Shown: in pieces, positions 12,864 through 24,807 of the stretch | Position numbering within the stretch: position 1 is the first letter of the stretch | How the letters are laid out: each line of letters begins with the position of its first letter | NCBI GenBank assembly: GCA_026008535.1 | Contig: BRKX01000014.1 | Coordinates: forward strand, 19,118,694 to 19,182,693 | DNA: 64,000 nt | Direction: 5' to 3' | Source: Perilla frutescens | Taxonomy: Eukaryota > Streptophyta > Magnoliopsida > Lamiales > Lamiaceae | Notes under the pieces: generated by a model | Told to the model about the DNA's origin: nothing | Database searches by the model: none | What the model saw: the letters and a program-made list of their open reading frames with translations, nothing else | Program-made: the position numbers and the translations under genes

Positions 12864-13110
12864 TATACTTCTATGTTTTTGAGGAAATATATACTTCTAT
12901 TATTATATTAACATTTTAACAAATATCCATACTTTCGCCACTAAATATATATTTACCTTAAATAACTGATTGAGAAAGATTGATGGCCAAAAAATATATA
13001 TACTTTCAGATTTCCAAAAATCAATTTGAAGTATATTATCTCTATTTAAATTTCGAATTCAAAATATATATATCATTTATTTATATATATACATATATAC
13101 ATACATACAT

Positions 13111-13167
13111 ACATACATAATGGGTGTGTGCATATATCAATTTGAAGTACACACCCATTATGTATGT
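13111..13167. repeat. Short perfect-stem hairpin
   Basis: 13111-13131 (ACATACATAATGGGTGTGTG plus one base) pairs with 13147-13167 with one mismatch across a 15-base loop. It sits in a CATA/TATA repeat background. It could be a palindrome generated by mutation or an end pair of a tiny foldback element. Nothing shows that it is transcribed. Confidence 0.7.
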
Positions 13168-14016
13168 GTATATATATTAAAAATTTAAAGCTATATATAT
13201 ATATACACACATCGGATTTACTAATGCAATCAAATATATGATAAATTATATGACTCAATATATTTTGGATTTAATGCTAGGAGGATATATATATTAGTGT
13301 GGTTAATTAAGGAAAATGTCCCTAATTGAGATAGATGGATACTAATTTAGTTATGATAATTTTTTTATTAGGCGGATTTCATTAACTTTTTATTACATAT
13401 ATATGTGTGTTACACGTATAGTTATGAGTTAATATAGGAGTATTAAATTCAGTAATTAATTATTTATAAATATAGAATTCTATTTTTCACATTTGGAAAT
13501 GTCATTTGAGAGGGAAAACTAATATTTTCTATATACGGATGCGGTGATGTTATTATATATTATATAGATATAGATATGTGGTATTATATTTTTATTAGAT
13601 TTTCTGAATTAGAAAGAGTGATTTGGGCGGGAAAAATGAATATTAATATTAATGACGACTATCCTGTTTTTAGATATAACTAGTATACCACATGTGCGAT
13701 GTATAGAGAATGCTATTAAAAAAATATTTATGTACAATAATAAAATTATATTCAATCATGAATTTCGCATATAAATATATGAATTATATGGTTTGAATTG
13801 TAAATTACTTGTGTATTTTTCATCATTAGCATTGCCGACTCTAGTCGTGTCCGAAACACCCAAGTTGGTTGTAAAATCGAGAAGGCAGAGCCCTCGCTGC
13901 CAAGGTGGTCTTGACATCGATTAATCGGCCAATTAGGCACAAATAATTTTTTTCAATTTTTTGAAATATTTTTGTTCAAAATACGATTAAATGAAAATTT
14001 TGAGGTTTTCAATTTC

Positions 14017-14190
14017 CACCCTTTTATATAACAACCTACATCCCAATATTTCAATCTACAACCAATGTGGGATGTAAGAAAATTAGAAAAAGTTGCGCAA
14101 CTAATTTTAGGTTTCAATTTAAGATTACGCACTCGTTTATACAACCCACATCCCAATATTTCAATCTACAACCGATGTGAGATGTAGGAG
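14017..14190. repeat. Direct repeat of ~60 bp
   Basis: A unit beginning ACAACCTACATCCCAATATT near 14029 recurs near 14141 as ACAACCCACATCCCAATATT. Both are followed by TCAATCTACAACC and a GATGTGRGATGTA word. Spacing is about 112 bp. It may be a remnant of a tandem array or of a mobile-element terminus. Confidence 0.75.
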
Positions 14191-14962
14191 AAATGAAAAT
14201 TTAATATGTAAATAGCAATATGTAATAATATATTATTAAAAAAGAAAAATGCTTAGGTGAAGACAATCTAAATGAATTTTTATATACTATTATATGTAAC
14301 TTTATGAACCAATTTGTGGAGAAACAAAACATCATAGTCTGATGATTGATATGTAACTTTAAAACTTCACAAATCTGCACATATGCGCACACACACGAAT
14401 GAGGAATGATAGAAAAAATATATATATTTTTTATTGAAAAAATCAAATACATTATTTTTAAAGATTTTAACTCATTAAAAAATTTTGGATGTGGATATTG
14501 ATTTTATTGAATATATTTAATTAAATTAAAAAATTAAAAATATTTTAAATTAAGATATTTAAAATATTTTATTTTATTTGTTTAATATATTTAATTCAAA
14601 AATATTTAATTTCTAAAAATTTAAAATGTATCGTATTAAATTGATAAAATTAAATATTATACTTGATCTCAATTTGCAGAGATCATAATTGGCCTCACAA
14701 TTCATAGTTCATATACAAAATTATTTCTTTTTTCTTCAATGTGGGATAAATTTTGATTTAAAATTAAAATATATAAGTTTTAACTATTTAAAACACATTT
14801 AAATTTGAAAACTTAAATATGGTAACTTGAAAATCTTAAAATTATCTAACATTAAAATGATAAGATCGATTAATACATTTCGAGTTTTGACCATTCAAAA
14901 TTTAAATATATTTAATTTAAAAATTATATGCAGATCTTAATTTTTTAAAATATATTTAATCA

Positions 14963-15220
14963 ATGAGTGTTTCTAAATACGTCACTGAATTTTCTTTTGT
15001 GTCACGGCATGATAATTTAGTTCGGCCGCTCCGTCCTCGCAACACTTACATTCCACCAGATTTTCTACAGAGGTTTTCCGTGAGAAGGGTTTCAATGCAC
15101 GCCCAGGAGAGTGAAGCAGAAAGCTGGAGACAAATCCTCCAGGGCCAGGGCGAAAACAATGTTGGTTTTCCTTCGTTACTCTTTCCGTCATCCCGTATCT
15201 GTATTTTACCGGAAAATTAG
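14963..15220. other. GC-richer island open on both strands
   Basis: This stretch is clearly less AT-rich than the flanking spacer. It has an 85-codon open frame on the plus strand and an 87-codon one on the minus strand. Neither shows a family I recognise; a serine and glutamine-rich plus-strand stretch near the middle is the only notable composition. It directly precedes the older LTR-like sequence and could be a remnant exon or element interior. Confidence 0.35.
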
Positions 15221-15223
15221 ATT

Positions 15224-15433
15224 TGTTAAGTTGAGTTTTACTCATTTTATCCGATTTTTTATGACCGGATTATTTAATTTTGGAGGAATTAAATACTGTA
15301 TGATTGTTCTATGATTTTAGTAGATAATCATAGTATTCTTATTTGCTCAAATTTGATTTTCAGTGAGTGAAAAATAAATGGTTAAAGTTGGTCACACGAT
15401 TGGGCAACTATGGTGTGTAGGATAATGTGTTTA
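15224..15433 (+). mobile_element. Left fragment of an older LTR-like sequence
   Basis: A possible LTR start (TGTTAAGTTGAGTTTTACTC) and 210 bp of sequence, interrupted by the Ty3 element at 15434. Its last five bases, GTTTA, are the target-site duplication repeated at 31209-31213, after which the older sequence resumes. The start at TGTT is a guess. Confidence 0.35.
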
Positions 15434-18400
15434 TGTAACACCCCAGATTTTCAATTAAGGTTTAGAGGATTCTTAATGATAATTAAGAAGTTAAGGAAGA
15501 AATTTAATTAAGGTTAATTAAGGTCAGATCTCAGTCACGACTTTAGGTGTCAGTTTTCGTGAAATCGTCTTTTCAGAAAATTTGATCTTAATTCTTTTAT
15601 CGCCATTCATGGTCTCTTAGAAAGGTTTTAACTCAAGGAGTATGCCGGTGTTTTCGGATTTTAATTCTAAAGTCAGTTGAGTTCCCGGTGATGAAAATCG
15701 AATTTAAAGGATGAATGAATAGTAACTTTTGCGTGCGTTCGTGTTTTGAGAAATTTACGAAATCCTCCTCATTGATCTGAATCTTGTTCTGTCAGGCCCC
15801 TCTTATGGAAAATGACTCAAGGATTCCGTTGGCGTTCATGGATTTCCATTCTGAGGTCAATCGAACGCTCGAGAGCAAAATCTGTCAGTCTAAGTGAATA
15901 GTAAAAAGTAATTCTAAAAAGGGAATCTTTGCTCATCTTTCTTCAGACGACCCCGCCTTCTTCACGTATCAAGTTGGTTCACTAGTATTCGAGCCAACGA
16001 GTCCTCGGGTATTTTTAGATTTCGTGTCTGAAGTCATTTGGACCTCGACATCAAATAAAGCAGCTTTTAACCGAACCCGGGGTGACTTTTGCAGTATTCC
16101 TGCACTGCAATGGCTTCCAAGGGAAGCCAAAGCTCTTCCTATAAATAAAGCATCACCCCCTTCACTTTTTTCACACTAATTTCACCTATTCCTTTCTAGA
16201 GAGTGGGAAAGCTCGTGAGAGCCAAGAAAGTTCTGTCAAAGTAAAAGGCGTTCTTCATGTGTATTCCGCAAGACGACGAGCGGAGTGGCGTGGAACGGAT
16301 GCGGTGAGGGAATGTGCTAGGGTCGCTGTTGGGTCGTAGCAGGTGGCTTTGCCACCGTTGTGACTCGACGAGACGCCGAGCTAGTCACCTTCCTTCGACG
16401 CACCTAACCCCGTCCATTCTTGTTCATCGGGCTCGATTCCATTTCCTTTCCGTCTTTTAATTCCGTATTTAATTTCTGTTCTTCGTGTTCTTCATGTTCT
16501 TCATTCTTACTCATTTACTTTCCGCCTAAGACTTATATTTCGATTACGTTAAAGTTCCAAGATAATAGCATTTCCGTTATATTGCTCGTTATTATTCCGT
16601 TGTTATTCTTGTTATTAATTCTAGAAAATAGTCTCGTTATTCCGTTTAATTTCTGTTCAAGCTATATTTTAAGATTTCGTCATTATTCTAAATGTTTAAA
16701 GAGAATTATCGTGTTTATGCCGTTATAATGCCGATTTCTTTTAAGTTAAAACATGCCGTTTCATGTTAATTTAAATTATTGAAGCATGTTTTTAAAATTA
16801 TTATATGTGTTCTTCGTGTTTGTCGAGGGAATCAACGAACATGAAGAACCCAGTTGAAGATTGCCCAGAGCTGGGCGGAAGAGAGAGAAAGGGAGAGCCC
16901 CGCCGCGTGGGGGGGTGCGCCTCCGCGCCACACCCCCTTGGCCCAGCAAGTGCCCGCCGGCGATATGGGGCGCCGCGGCGGGGGGTACCCACCGGCGCCG
17001 GTGTGCACCGTGGCACGGTCCCCCCCGTGTTGTTTCATGCTGATTTTTCCCGGCTATTTTCGTACCCTCTTTTTGAGCCTTTCGAGTTGTGTTTTTCCAA
17101 TCTAATCCCGCGTTATTTCCAAGTTTAAATTTAGAAAACTTTCAAGCTATTTCCTAGTTATTTCAAATAAACTTTACAAGTTAAATCCGTCTAAAATTCG
17201 AGTATCGAAAAATAAATTCTCCAAGTAAATTCTTCTCGAATTTTATTAAGTCATTAAGTCTTCGAGTTAGATGTCGTTATTTCTCGCTGTAGATAGTTGA
17301 TTTCTTCGAAAAGGCCGCTAAGTCGATGATTCGACTTTCGTAGGAGGAAGTGAGTCTCGTAGGAATTCAGAGAAGGATCATCAACTCGTTGCTTCATCTT
17401 CTGTGAAGTAATTAAGGTGGGTAAATCTATACTCATCTAAAATTTGAGCTAATAAGCTCTAGAAGCATATAGAGCAAATGAAATATCTAATAAAGCATTT
17501 TTGCTCTGCCTGATTGATCTCTATACAAGGAAGGAAGGAAATGAAGATATTATGTTTTAATTGAGCTCTTGAACATGTTTAGAAATGTTAAAGTATTGTT
17601 TATGCTTAGCATGAGATATTTAGAATTGACTTTAGTTACAATTCGTATTTATTTACGTTCATCTCCTTGTATTTGAATGATTATGCTTTGTTAAAGCTTG
17701 TATAGTTAATGATTAAGGATTACCTTGTTAGGGTGGCGTTAAACCCCTTATAGGCCGAAGTCATACTTAAATAAAGGATTAGCCTTAGACGTTGTTCTAA
17801 GCTCGATAATTTTAGTAAGGTTAAGGAAGCTAAGGAATTAAGGATTAAGGTTGAGAAAGGAAGGCTAAGTTAAAGAAAGGAAGAGTATAGCTTTTATAAC
17901 CAGGATTGAGCTCAAAATTCATGATCTTTGATCATTTAAGGGAGTCACTGCTGGGTTAATTCCCTCGCAAACTCGTTTGGATATTTGAGGTAACCCCTCT
18001 TCTATCCTATGGCATGCCTAAGGGTGCAGTTGACATCAGGTTTGAGCTAAGGTTGGGCCCAAAAGTAAAGAAAAGGTTTTGCGGCTATGGAGAGGGCTTT
18101 TGCGTTTTGCTCTCCATATACCGCAAGTTTATTATTAGATATTTCTCAAGTTATTAAAGAAACTTTTATTAAAACCCACTGAGTACATTAGTGCTCACGC
18201 CTTCTTTTTCAAATATTTTCAGGTTGAGATGTTGAGAATGATGGTGGCTGTGGATGTGGGTTGACTGCCAAGATTGTCTTGCTATTATATAAGTTTTTTT
18301 TGAAATCCCATTATGTGTTCTGCTACTATGATTCACTCTTTCCAAATTTCGCGCAAGTTCTATCAGAAATATTGAAATTCTATGAATATTTCCCCAGACA

Positions 18401-18735
18401 TGGCTATCTATATATAAAGATGCATTATAAGTTTTATTCCTGCTTCTCGAGTATATTTTCCTTTTGCCTACGAAAAGGCTTGTTTATGTTGGTATCTGTT
18501 TATCCGCTGACCTATAAATGGGTCTATGCTTGTTGGTATCTGATTAGTTAGCCGTTTTATTCCGCTAAAGCATGTTTCCTTCTTAATCAAGTAAACCTGA
18601 GTATCGTCGCCTATCTTTCAAAAGTACATCTTAATTCTTAAAACTTCTTCATTAATCTTCCGTCTTTATTCATTAATCCCTTAATAACATCCCGTCCCCA
18701 TTCGTTAATCCCTATCTTAGGACCGAGCTATTACA
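15434..18735 (+). repeat. 5' LTR of the Tekay-like element
   Basis: 3302 bp from TGTAACACCCCAG to GCTATTACA. A TATA box (TATAAATA, 16140-16147) sits about 0.7 kb in and is the likely promoter, so U3 is short and R-U5 long. A GC-rich stretch at 16860-17040, open in several frames, is not a gene. The 18170-18240 region (GAGTACATTAGTGCTCAC) is shared with the 3' LTR and the solo LTR. Confidence 0.92.
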
Positions 18736-18737
18736 GA

Positions 18738-18753
18738 TGGTATCAAAGCAGGC
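18738..18753 (+). promoter_or_regulatory. Primer-binding site, initiator tRNA-Met type
   Basis: TGGTATCAAAGCAGG starts two bases after the LTR end. The first 12 bases match the usual complement of plant initiator tRNA-Met (TGGTATCAGAGC) except for one base. Confidence 0.85.
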
Positions 18754-20638
18754 TTGCAACTCTATAGACATGTCTCTTTGTTTAAGTTAAGCTATGTTTT
18801 TATGTGCATATGAATTATTCCGCGATAAAGTTACAGCAGCAACCCACAGCTCGCCATCACCCGCGTATCTTCAACTAAAATCGAGGTATGATAGTATAGA
18901 GATTTTAGATTTTGAATTCATAATTTTTGAATATCGGAAACGAAGAGATTTGAGCATGCATGCTTCTTTTATAGATAAGGGAAAAACCTTGAGAATGAAA
19001 TTCTAAGTAAAAAAAAGTATCCGGGTAAAACGATTTACTAAGAAAGGAAGTTGTGAAAAAAGTTCTTGATCACAAAGAAAAGTGTTTAAAAATTTATTTT
19101 TAAACCTATGTCTTAAAGAAAAGATAAAAGTTTCGAAGAAGAGTTTTCGATTTAAAAGAAAAAGGTTGACTGATTTTCAAGTTTTTATTTTAAAGGAAAA
19201 AGATAAATTTTATGATTAAAGGCTTTGGGCACCAAAATTTTTGTAAAAGTCAACTGCAAAAAGGATCTATGCATGCAAGATAAATAGTCTGAATCTAGAC
19301 GATAGCATAATCTCAGGAGAACCTTAGGTCTCCCTTTTATGAGCTAGACTGATTAAGCTTCATGTTTCTAGATGGTTAAGCGTCGTTCGACTGCTATGAA
19401 TAATGTGCCTCTTTTCCGTCCTGTTCAAGAAATGAATGACCTTGGAGGAACGCCAAGAAATGTATCCGACGTGGAAACATGCATTCGCATGTGTGAGCAA
19501 GCACCGCCAGCTGAAAGGCCAACAATGTATCGCATTCTGCAAAGCACAATCACCCGTGATCCCGAGCGTATGCTGTAATCGGGAACCTGATAAAATTCTC
19601 CTCAGCCTTGATGGCTTTTTGGGAGTCAAAGTATGGCCACATGAATGCTCCAGCCGAGCAAAATCCCTCCCTCATAGTGGAACTAGAACTGCTAAGGGCG
19701 ACTCTGAACAGTCCTCCTAGATTTCAAGCACCGTGCCCTCGTGCTGAAGAAACCTTAGAAGCTGGACCCTTGATCATCCGGGACACCGAGTCTTTGTCCT
19801 TCAGAATGCATCAGTGGGCCCCTGCCTATAAACCAGTTGCCCCGCAGAGTCTGGGATAGTGTATGCCCCATTAATTCACCGAAGAAAGCTTGATGAAATT
19901 CAAGTTTGAAGTACCAGAGACAGATGAAGATGAGGAAGAAGAGGGCCCAGAGAAGGAAGGCAAGAAAGAGGTGGAATCGTTATAAAAAGAGAAAGGAAAG
20001 GACCCATTGTATAGTTAAGCTTTAGAAGTAGGCAAATGAGGTGTTTTTGTTAGAACACCTTGCTGACCTGTTTGTCCGTTTATCTGCTTTAATCCAGATC
20101 TTATTCTGAAATTGTATTAATCAACCCTTAGATTTCAATAGTGGCAGTAATTCTCCAAGGGCTGCCCTATTTTCGGATGTAACCAAGAACCTCTTTCTTA
20201 TTTATGCCAAAAGTCTTCTTATGAGGCAATTTTCCCGCTTTGCTTGATCTATCCTGCGTAATCTAAAGACCTTATTGAAAGGCATTTCATTTTGCTTCGT
20301 GCAAATTCAAGCGAGCGTCGCTAATGTTTAGAATTCTTTAGAATATCGCTAAGAAGACGTCAAGCTGAAATCGAAGAAGAGAACGAGACCGCAGGCAAGC
20401 AAGTCCTGAACAATGGCTCGAGAGCCAAGAATGTGTTTCTTAAACACAATCCTCCATCTTTTAATAGTTAGGAGACCTTATGAGAGTCGGGAAAAGAGTT
20501 TGTCCCTTAGAAGTGAATTTTCAATTTTATAGTTTGTTCGAAAGATGAGGAATTAGGTTGTGCTCTTTTACGAATACGGACTTCGGGTGGGAGTCCGTTC
20601 GAAGGATGATAAATTTGAGGCACTGAACGTAGTATGAT
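18754..20638 (+). other. Leader and unreadable gag-proximal region
   Basis: Internal region of the Tekay-like element before recognisable gag. Overlapping open frames at 19372-19860 (68 to 94 codons) lie where the gag N terminus is expected, but I recognise no conserved gag motif in them. Stops interrupt every frame. Confidence 0.5.
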
Positions 20639-20797
20639 TGGGAAGGTTTCAAGTACGAGTTATATCAGAAGTATATCCCGGATCGTTATTGTAAGGCAAA
20701 GGAAGTGGAGATCTGGAACTAAAAGTAAGGAAAGAGGATGTTGTCAAAGTACGATAAAGAGTTCAATCAGTTATCAAGGCATGCCACACGTTTGTAG
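20639..20797 (+). pseudogene. Gag capsid remnant of the Tekay-like element
   Basis: Frame 20639-20716 encodes WEGFKYELYQKYIP and a KAKEVE segment, matching the Retrotrans_gag core (W..F...Y...Y.P......KE.E). A stop follows, then another frame from 20738 gives MLSKYDKEFNQLSRHA, the next block of the same domain. The piece is broken by at least one frameshift. No zinc knuckle is visible downstream. Confidence 0.7.
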
Positions 20798-21840
20798 TTT
20801 CAGATAAGAAGAAAACTCGTATAGATCAGGTCGATTGTTATATCCCTTCTAATAAGTGAAAGTGATTCCCGTATGACACCTTTTCCAGCCAAGTGTAGCT
20901 AATTGAAGGCCAACCGCCTCATGCTATTTCATAGCAACCTAGTAAAGAAGAAGATGCGTGAAGATCAAGGAAAGAAAGAGAGAGAACCTGAAGAAGATCG
21001 TTAAGCAGATAGACCTAGAAGTGGTAGATTAAAAGTTTTAGTAAGATAGGAAGTTTTGATGAGTCTATTCATTCATTCTCGTGTCAATTAAATCAATCAT
21101 CTTTCAACAAGCTTCATATTAATTGAAATCCTTCATTTATATCATTTGAATTTCTTTAATATTATATCCTTTTGGACAAATTATAATCTTTTGATGATAC
21201 TTCTTTAATCATCCAGAATCAGTGATAGCATTCACTTATTAAAGTTATGATGACGCCTTTGCAAATATTCAGTACAGTTCTCAGTTGTTAATCATCGATT
21301 GTCTCTCATACCTTTGCTACACGCAAAAACCCCTTTTGAGTTTATAAGTCCTCTGAAAAGGCAATGTTTTTAGTATAAATAACTCAGTGTTATATCTCTT
21401 CCAGCTTTTGGAACTTGTTAAAGAATTATTGATCAAGATAAAGTCCTCACTCAGAGGCAATCATTTTGTTTTGCTCCCACTCATAGAGCTCGAGTGTGGA
21501 TCCTTGAATAGAGCAGAGAGTATAAAGCAATATTCATTTTTGTCATTATTGGAAGAATAAGAGAGAGTAGTCCCAATAGGAAGAAGAATCCAAGTATGAT
21601 AGTTAGTGCTCTTCTAGTAGGACACGAATCTCTAAAAGTGATTTTTTAGCTCATCCAGTATTAAGAGGCAATCTGAGGAATGACGTCAGATAAGTTCTGA
21701 GCTTACGTTCAAGGTCCAGCCATTCGATCTTTATGCCTGCAAGTGATGGTGATCTCCAGCAAAAGCTACAAAGTCAGAATTCTATCGAAAAGCGGCTACG
21801 ATGAAGAAAGGAGAAGGAGAAGTTTGCAATAAAATGCGTT
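20798..21840 (+). other. Degenerate gag-protease interval
   Basis: The protease is expected here, but no D-S/T-G active-site block is readable. Sequence around 21050-21250 is more AT-rich than the rest of the element and could be a small insertion or heavy decay. Confidence 0.4.
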
Positions 21841-21854
21841 TTAGGCACAAGAAA

Positions 21855-22560
21855 ATTTCCAAGACGTATTTTCAAATGAGCTATCAGAACTACCACCATA
21901 TACGCAAGTAGAATTCGCTATCGGTTTAGAACCAGGAGTTGCACCAGTTCGAAAACCCCTCACAGAATGGCGCCTAAGGAATTACAAGAACTCAGGATTC
22001 AACTGCAAGAGTTATTAGACCTAGGTTTTATCCAACCTAGTGTGTCACCTGGGGAAGCTCCAATATTGTTCGTAAAGAAGAAGGATGGCACATTGAGAAT
22101 GTGCATCAACTATAGAGAGCTTTATAAGCTGACCATTAAAGAATCTATACCCTCTCCCCAGAATAGATGATCTCTTTGATCAAAGCTTAAGGGAGTAAGT
22201 GTCTTCTCAAAGATAGACTTAAGATCTGGGTATCAACTGAAGATCTGAAAGAAGGATATTTCTAAGACTGCTTTTAGGACTCGCTTTAGACATACGAGTT
22301 TGTGGTAATGCCATTCAGATTGACCAAACGCCCCAGCAGCGTTCATGGATTTAATAAACCAGGTTTTTCACCCATATCTAGATAAGTTCATGCTAGTTTT
22401 CATAAATGATATCCTCATCTATTTCGAAGGATGAAGAGGAGCATCAAGAGTACCTAAGAGTGGTGCTGGAGAAGTTAAAGAAGATAGAGGCTTTACGCTA
22501 AGTTTAGTAAGTGTGAGTTTTGGCTCAAGGAAGTTATGTTTCTAGATCATATAGTTTTAG
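21855..22560 (+). pseudogene. Reverse transcriptase remnant
   Basis: A block from about 21870 (FSNELSELPPYTQVEFAI) leads into the frame at 21967-22170. That frame has the diagnostic SPGEAPILFVKKKDGTLRM and NYRELYKL segments of Ty3-type RT. After 22170 the domain continues in shifted frames. The catalytic box, near 22400, reads FINDILIY, so the first aspartate of the YxDD motif is asparagine. Several stops also interrupt it. It is non-functional. Confidence 0.85.
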
Positions 22561-22574
22561 TAGAATGAATCAAG

Positions 22575-23200
22575 GTGGAGCCAGCCAAGATTGAAGCTGT
22601 AAGCAACTGGAATTCTCCAAAGAACGTGAACGAGATAAGAAGTTTCCTAGGACTCACGGGATATTATCATCGATTCATCGAAGAATTCTCGACTATATCT
22701 AAGCCAATGACGCGACTGTTAAAGAAAGACTCCAACTTCAAGTGGACGCCTGAGTGGGAGGAAAGATTCCAAACTTTAAAGAAGATGCCAACCACAGCCC
22801 CGATATGGGCCATTCAGAGAAAGAATGAAGATTTCTTAGTTTACGCTAATGCGTCGAGAAAAAGATTAGGATGCGTGCTGATAAAGAGAGGAAAGGTGAT
22901 TGCTTATACTTCGAAGCAGCTTAAGAATCACAAGCAGAACTATCTCATGCATGATTTAGAGCTAGCAGTGGTTGTTTATGCGCTGAAGATCTGGAGGCAC
23001 TATCTCTACGGAGCCAAGTGTGAGAATCTTCTCAGATCACAAGAGCCTAAAGTATTACTTCAAGCAAAAGCAAAAGGATCTTAGCATCGGCAGAGAAGAT
23101 GGCTAAAGCTTGTAGAGGATTACAACTGCATGACTCACTACCACCCAGGTAAGGCAAATGTGGTAGTTGATGTCCTAAGTAGAAAGAAAATGCAGAATTA
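22575..23200 (+). pseudogene. RNase H remnant
   Basis: The open frame 22575-23084 (169 codons) carries NEIRSFLGLTGYYHRFIEEF, the RT connection. RNase H follows: VYANASRKRLGCVLI, TSKQLKNHKQNY, DLELAVVVYALKIWRHYLYG. The first catalytic aspartate of RNase H is asparagine (YANAS). The last part (THYHPGK-like words and ANVV, near 23130-23180) lies in other frames. Confidence 0.85.
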
Positions 23201-23353
23201 GGACTCATTCAAGTTAAGAAGGAACTTCGATAAGAATTCAAGAAGTTAAGGATCGAGGTGCTAACACCACTTGAAATCATTTAAGCACAAATCGCAGTGA
23301 TAGTCGCTCATCCCGACCTGAGGCAAAGGATAGTTAAGGTTTGGAAAGGATAA

Positions 23354-24618
23354 TTGAAGCCCAGGTTAAGAGACGAGTTTCTCGAGAAGAAAAGACTGGA
23401 AGCAAGGTCAAATAGCTCACAAGACTTCGCAGAAGCCGTCGATAACGCGCTCTTATTCAAAGGAAGGCCTTGTGTGCCGAGCAAGGAAGAACTAAAGGAG
23501 GAAATCATGTGCGAAGCACATGACACACCATATACAGCACATCCCGGAAGCACCAAGATGTATCAAGACCTCAAGAGGAACTTCTAGTAGAATATCATGA
23601 AGAGAGAAGTAGCCGCCTTCGTAGAAATGTGTTTTGAACTATCAGCAAGAGAAGCCTTATATCAAAAACCATCTGGTTTGCTCCAACCCATAGAAATTCC
23701 TGAATGGAAGTAGGATCATAGTAGTATGGACTTTGTGGTAGGTTTACCAAAGTCTAAGCGGTGGAATACCACTATTTGCATAATCGTGAATCGATTATCA
23801 AGAGCAGCACATTTTGTTGTTGTTAAAATGACAGATGGGGTAGATCAACTAGCCCAGATGAATGTTAGGAAATTTGTGCGATTGCACAAAGTGCCGGTCT
23901 CGATTATATCGGATCGTGATGTGAGATTGATGTCAAAATCTGGAGGAGCCTACAAGAAGCAATGGGATCATATCTTAATTTCAGCACGGCCTTTCATCCT
24001 CAAATGAATGGCCAGTCCAAAAAGACTATTCAGATTCTAGAAAACATGCCTAGAGGAGTATTCATCGATCAAAGAAATAGCTGGGAGGAGCTACTGCAAT
24101 TGGTAAAGGTTGCGTACCACAACAGATACCAGTCATCGATCGGCATGGCCCCATATGAAGACCCGTTCAGAAGGAAATATAGATCTCCCTTGTATTGGGA
24201 CGAAGTTAGAGAGAGAAGGATAGTTGGATCTGAAATGGTCCAAGAAGTGGTCAAGAAGATCGAGCTTGTTCATCAGCGAATCAAGGAGGCTCAAGATAGA
24301 CAGAAGGTTTACGCAGACGAAAGAAGAACGAAACTCAGTTTTGAAATTCGAGAACAAGTCTTCTTGAAGGTGTTTCCGTCAAGAAGAATGGTTCGTTTTG
24401 ACATACGAAACAAGTTAAGGCCCATATTTATTGGACCTTTTGAGATTTTAGAGAATGTGAATGAAGTAGCCTACAGGTTGGCCTTACCACCCAACCTGAG
24501 TGACGTTTATGATGTTTTTTATATCTCAATGTTGAGAAAGTACGTGTTTGATCCAGAACACGTGATTAACAAGGAAAATATAGTCTTGAATGAGGACTTA
24601 GCATATGAAGAGAAACCC
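23354..24618 (+). pseudogene. Integrase remnant
   Basis: The 23354-23587 frame ends in the HPGSTKMYQDLKRNF part of the zinc-binding HHCC domain. The 23726-24007 frame has MDFVVGLPKSK and IVNRLSRAAHF of the catalytic core. The 23962-24618 frame begins with the second half of the core (FNFSTAFHPQ-type and GQSKKTIQ blocks) and ends with the GPF/LPPNLSDVYDVFYISMLRKY block. The three frames do not join without frameshifts. Confidence 0.88.
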
Positions 24619-24771
24619 TAGGCCATTGTGAATCAAAAGATCCAGAAGTTAAGAAACAAGGAGATCAAACTTGTAAAGATGATCTGGAACCATCATAGTT
24701 CCGAGGAAGCAGCATGGGAGCTCGAATCCGAGCTACTCAAAAATTACCCTAATATCGTTTATCATGGTTAG
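24601..24771 (+). pseudogene. Chromodomain tail
   Basis: Directly after a TAG at 24619-24621, the same frame continues with IKLVKMIWNHHSSEEAAWEL and ELLKNYP, then stops at 24769-24771. W..H....ATWE-type spacing is the chromodomain at the end of chromoviral integrases. It is thought to guide insertion through histone marks. A single stop separates it from integrase. Confidence 0.8.
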
Positions 24772-24795
24772 TAAATTTCGGGATGAAATTTCATT

Positions 24796-24807
24796 AAGGG
24801 GGTAGGA
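24796..24807 (+). promoter_or_regulatory. Polypurine tract of the Tekay-like element
   Basis: AAGGGGGTAGGA lies immediately before the 3' LTR, where plus-strand priming occurs. Confidence 0.75.

Larger units (their letters stand above)
12866..14960. other. AT-rich spacer
   Basis: No convincing gene. It includes a hairpin at 13111-13167 and a direct repeat at 14017-14190. A slightly less AT-rich patch at 13825-13935 shows no domain or tRNA fold that I could make out. Confidence 0.7.

Noticed and set aside
13825..13935. A less AT-rich patch considered as a possible tRNA or SINE
   Set aside because: No cloverleaf, A/B boxes or poly(A) tail could be made out.
16801..17128. Overlapping open frames on both strands
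   Set aside because: They fall in the GC-rich part of the 5' LTR; the matching part of the 3' LTR at 29276-29567 shows similar frames with different breaks, so they are not conserved as protein.
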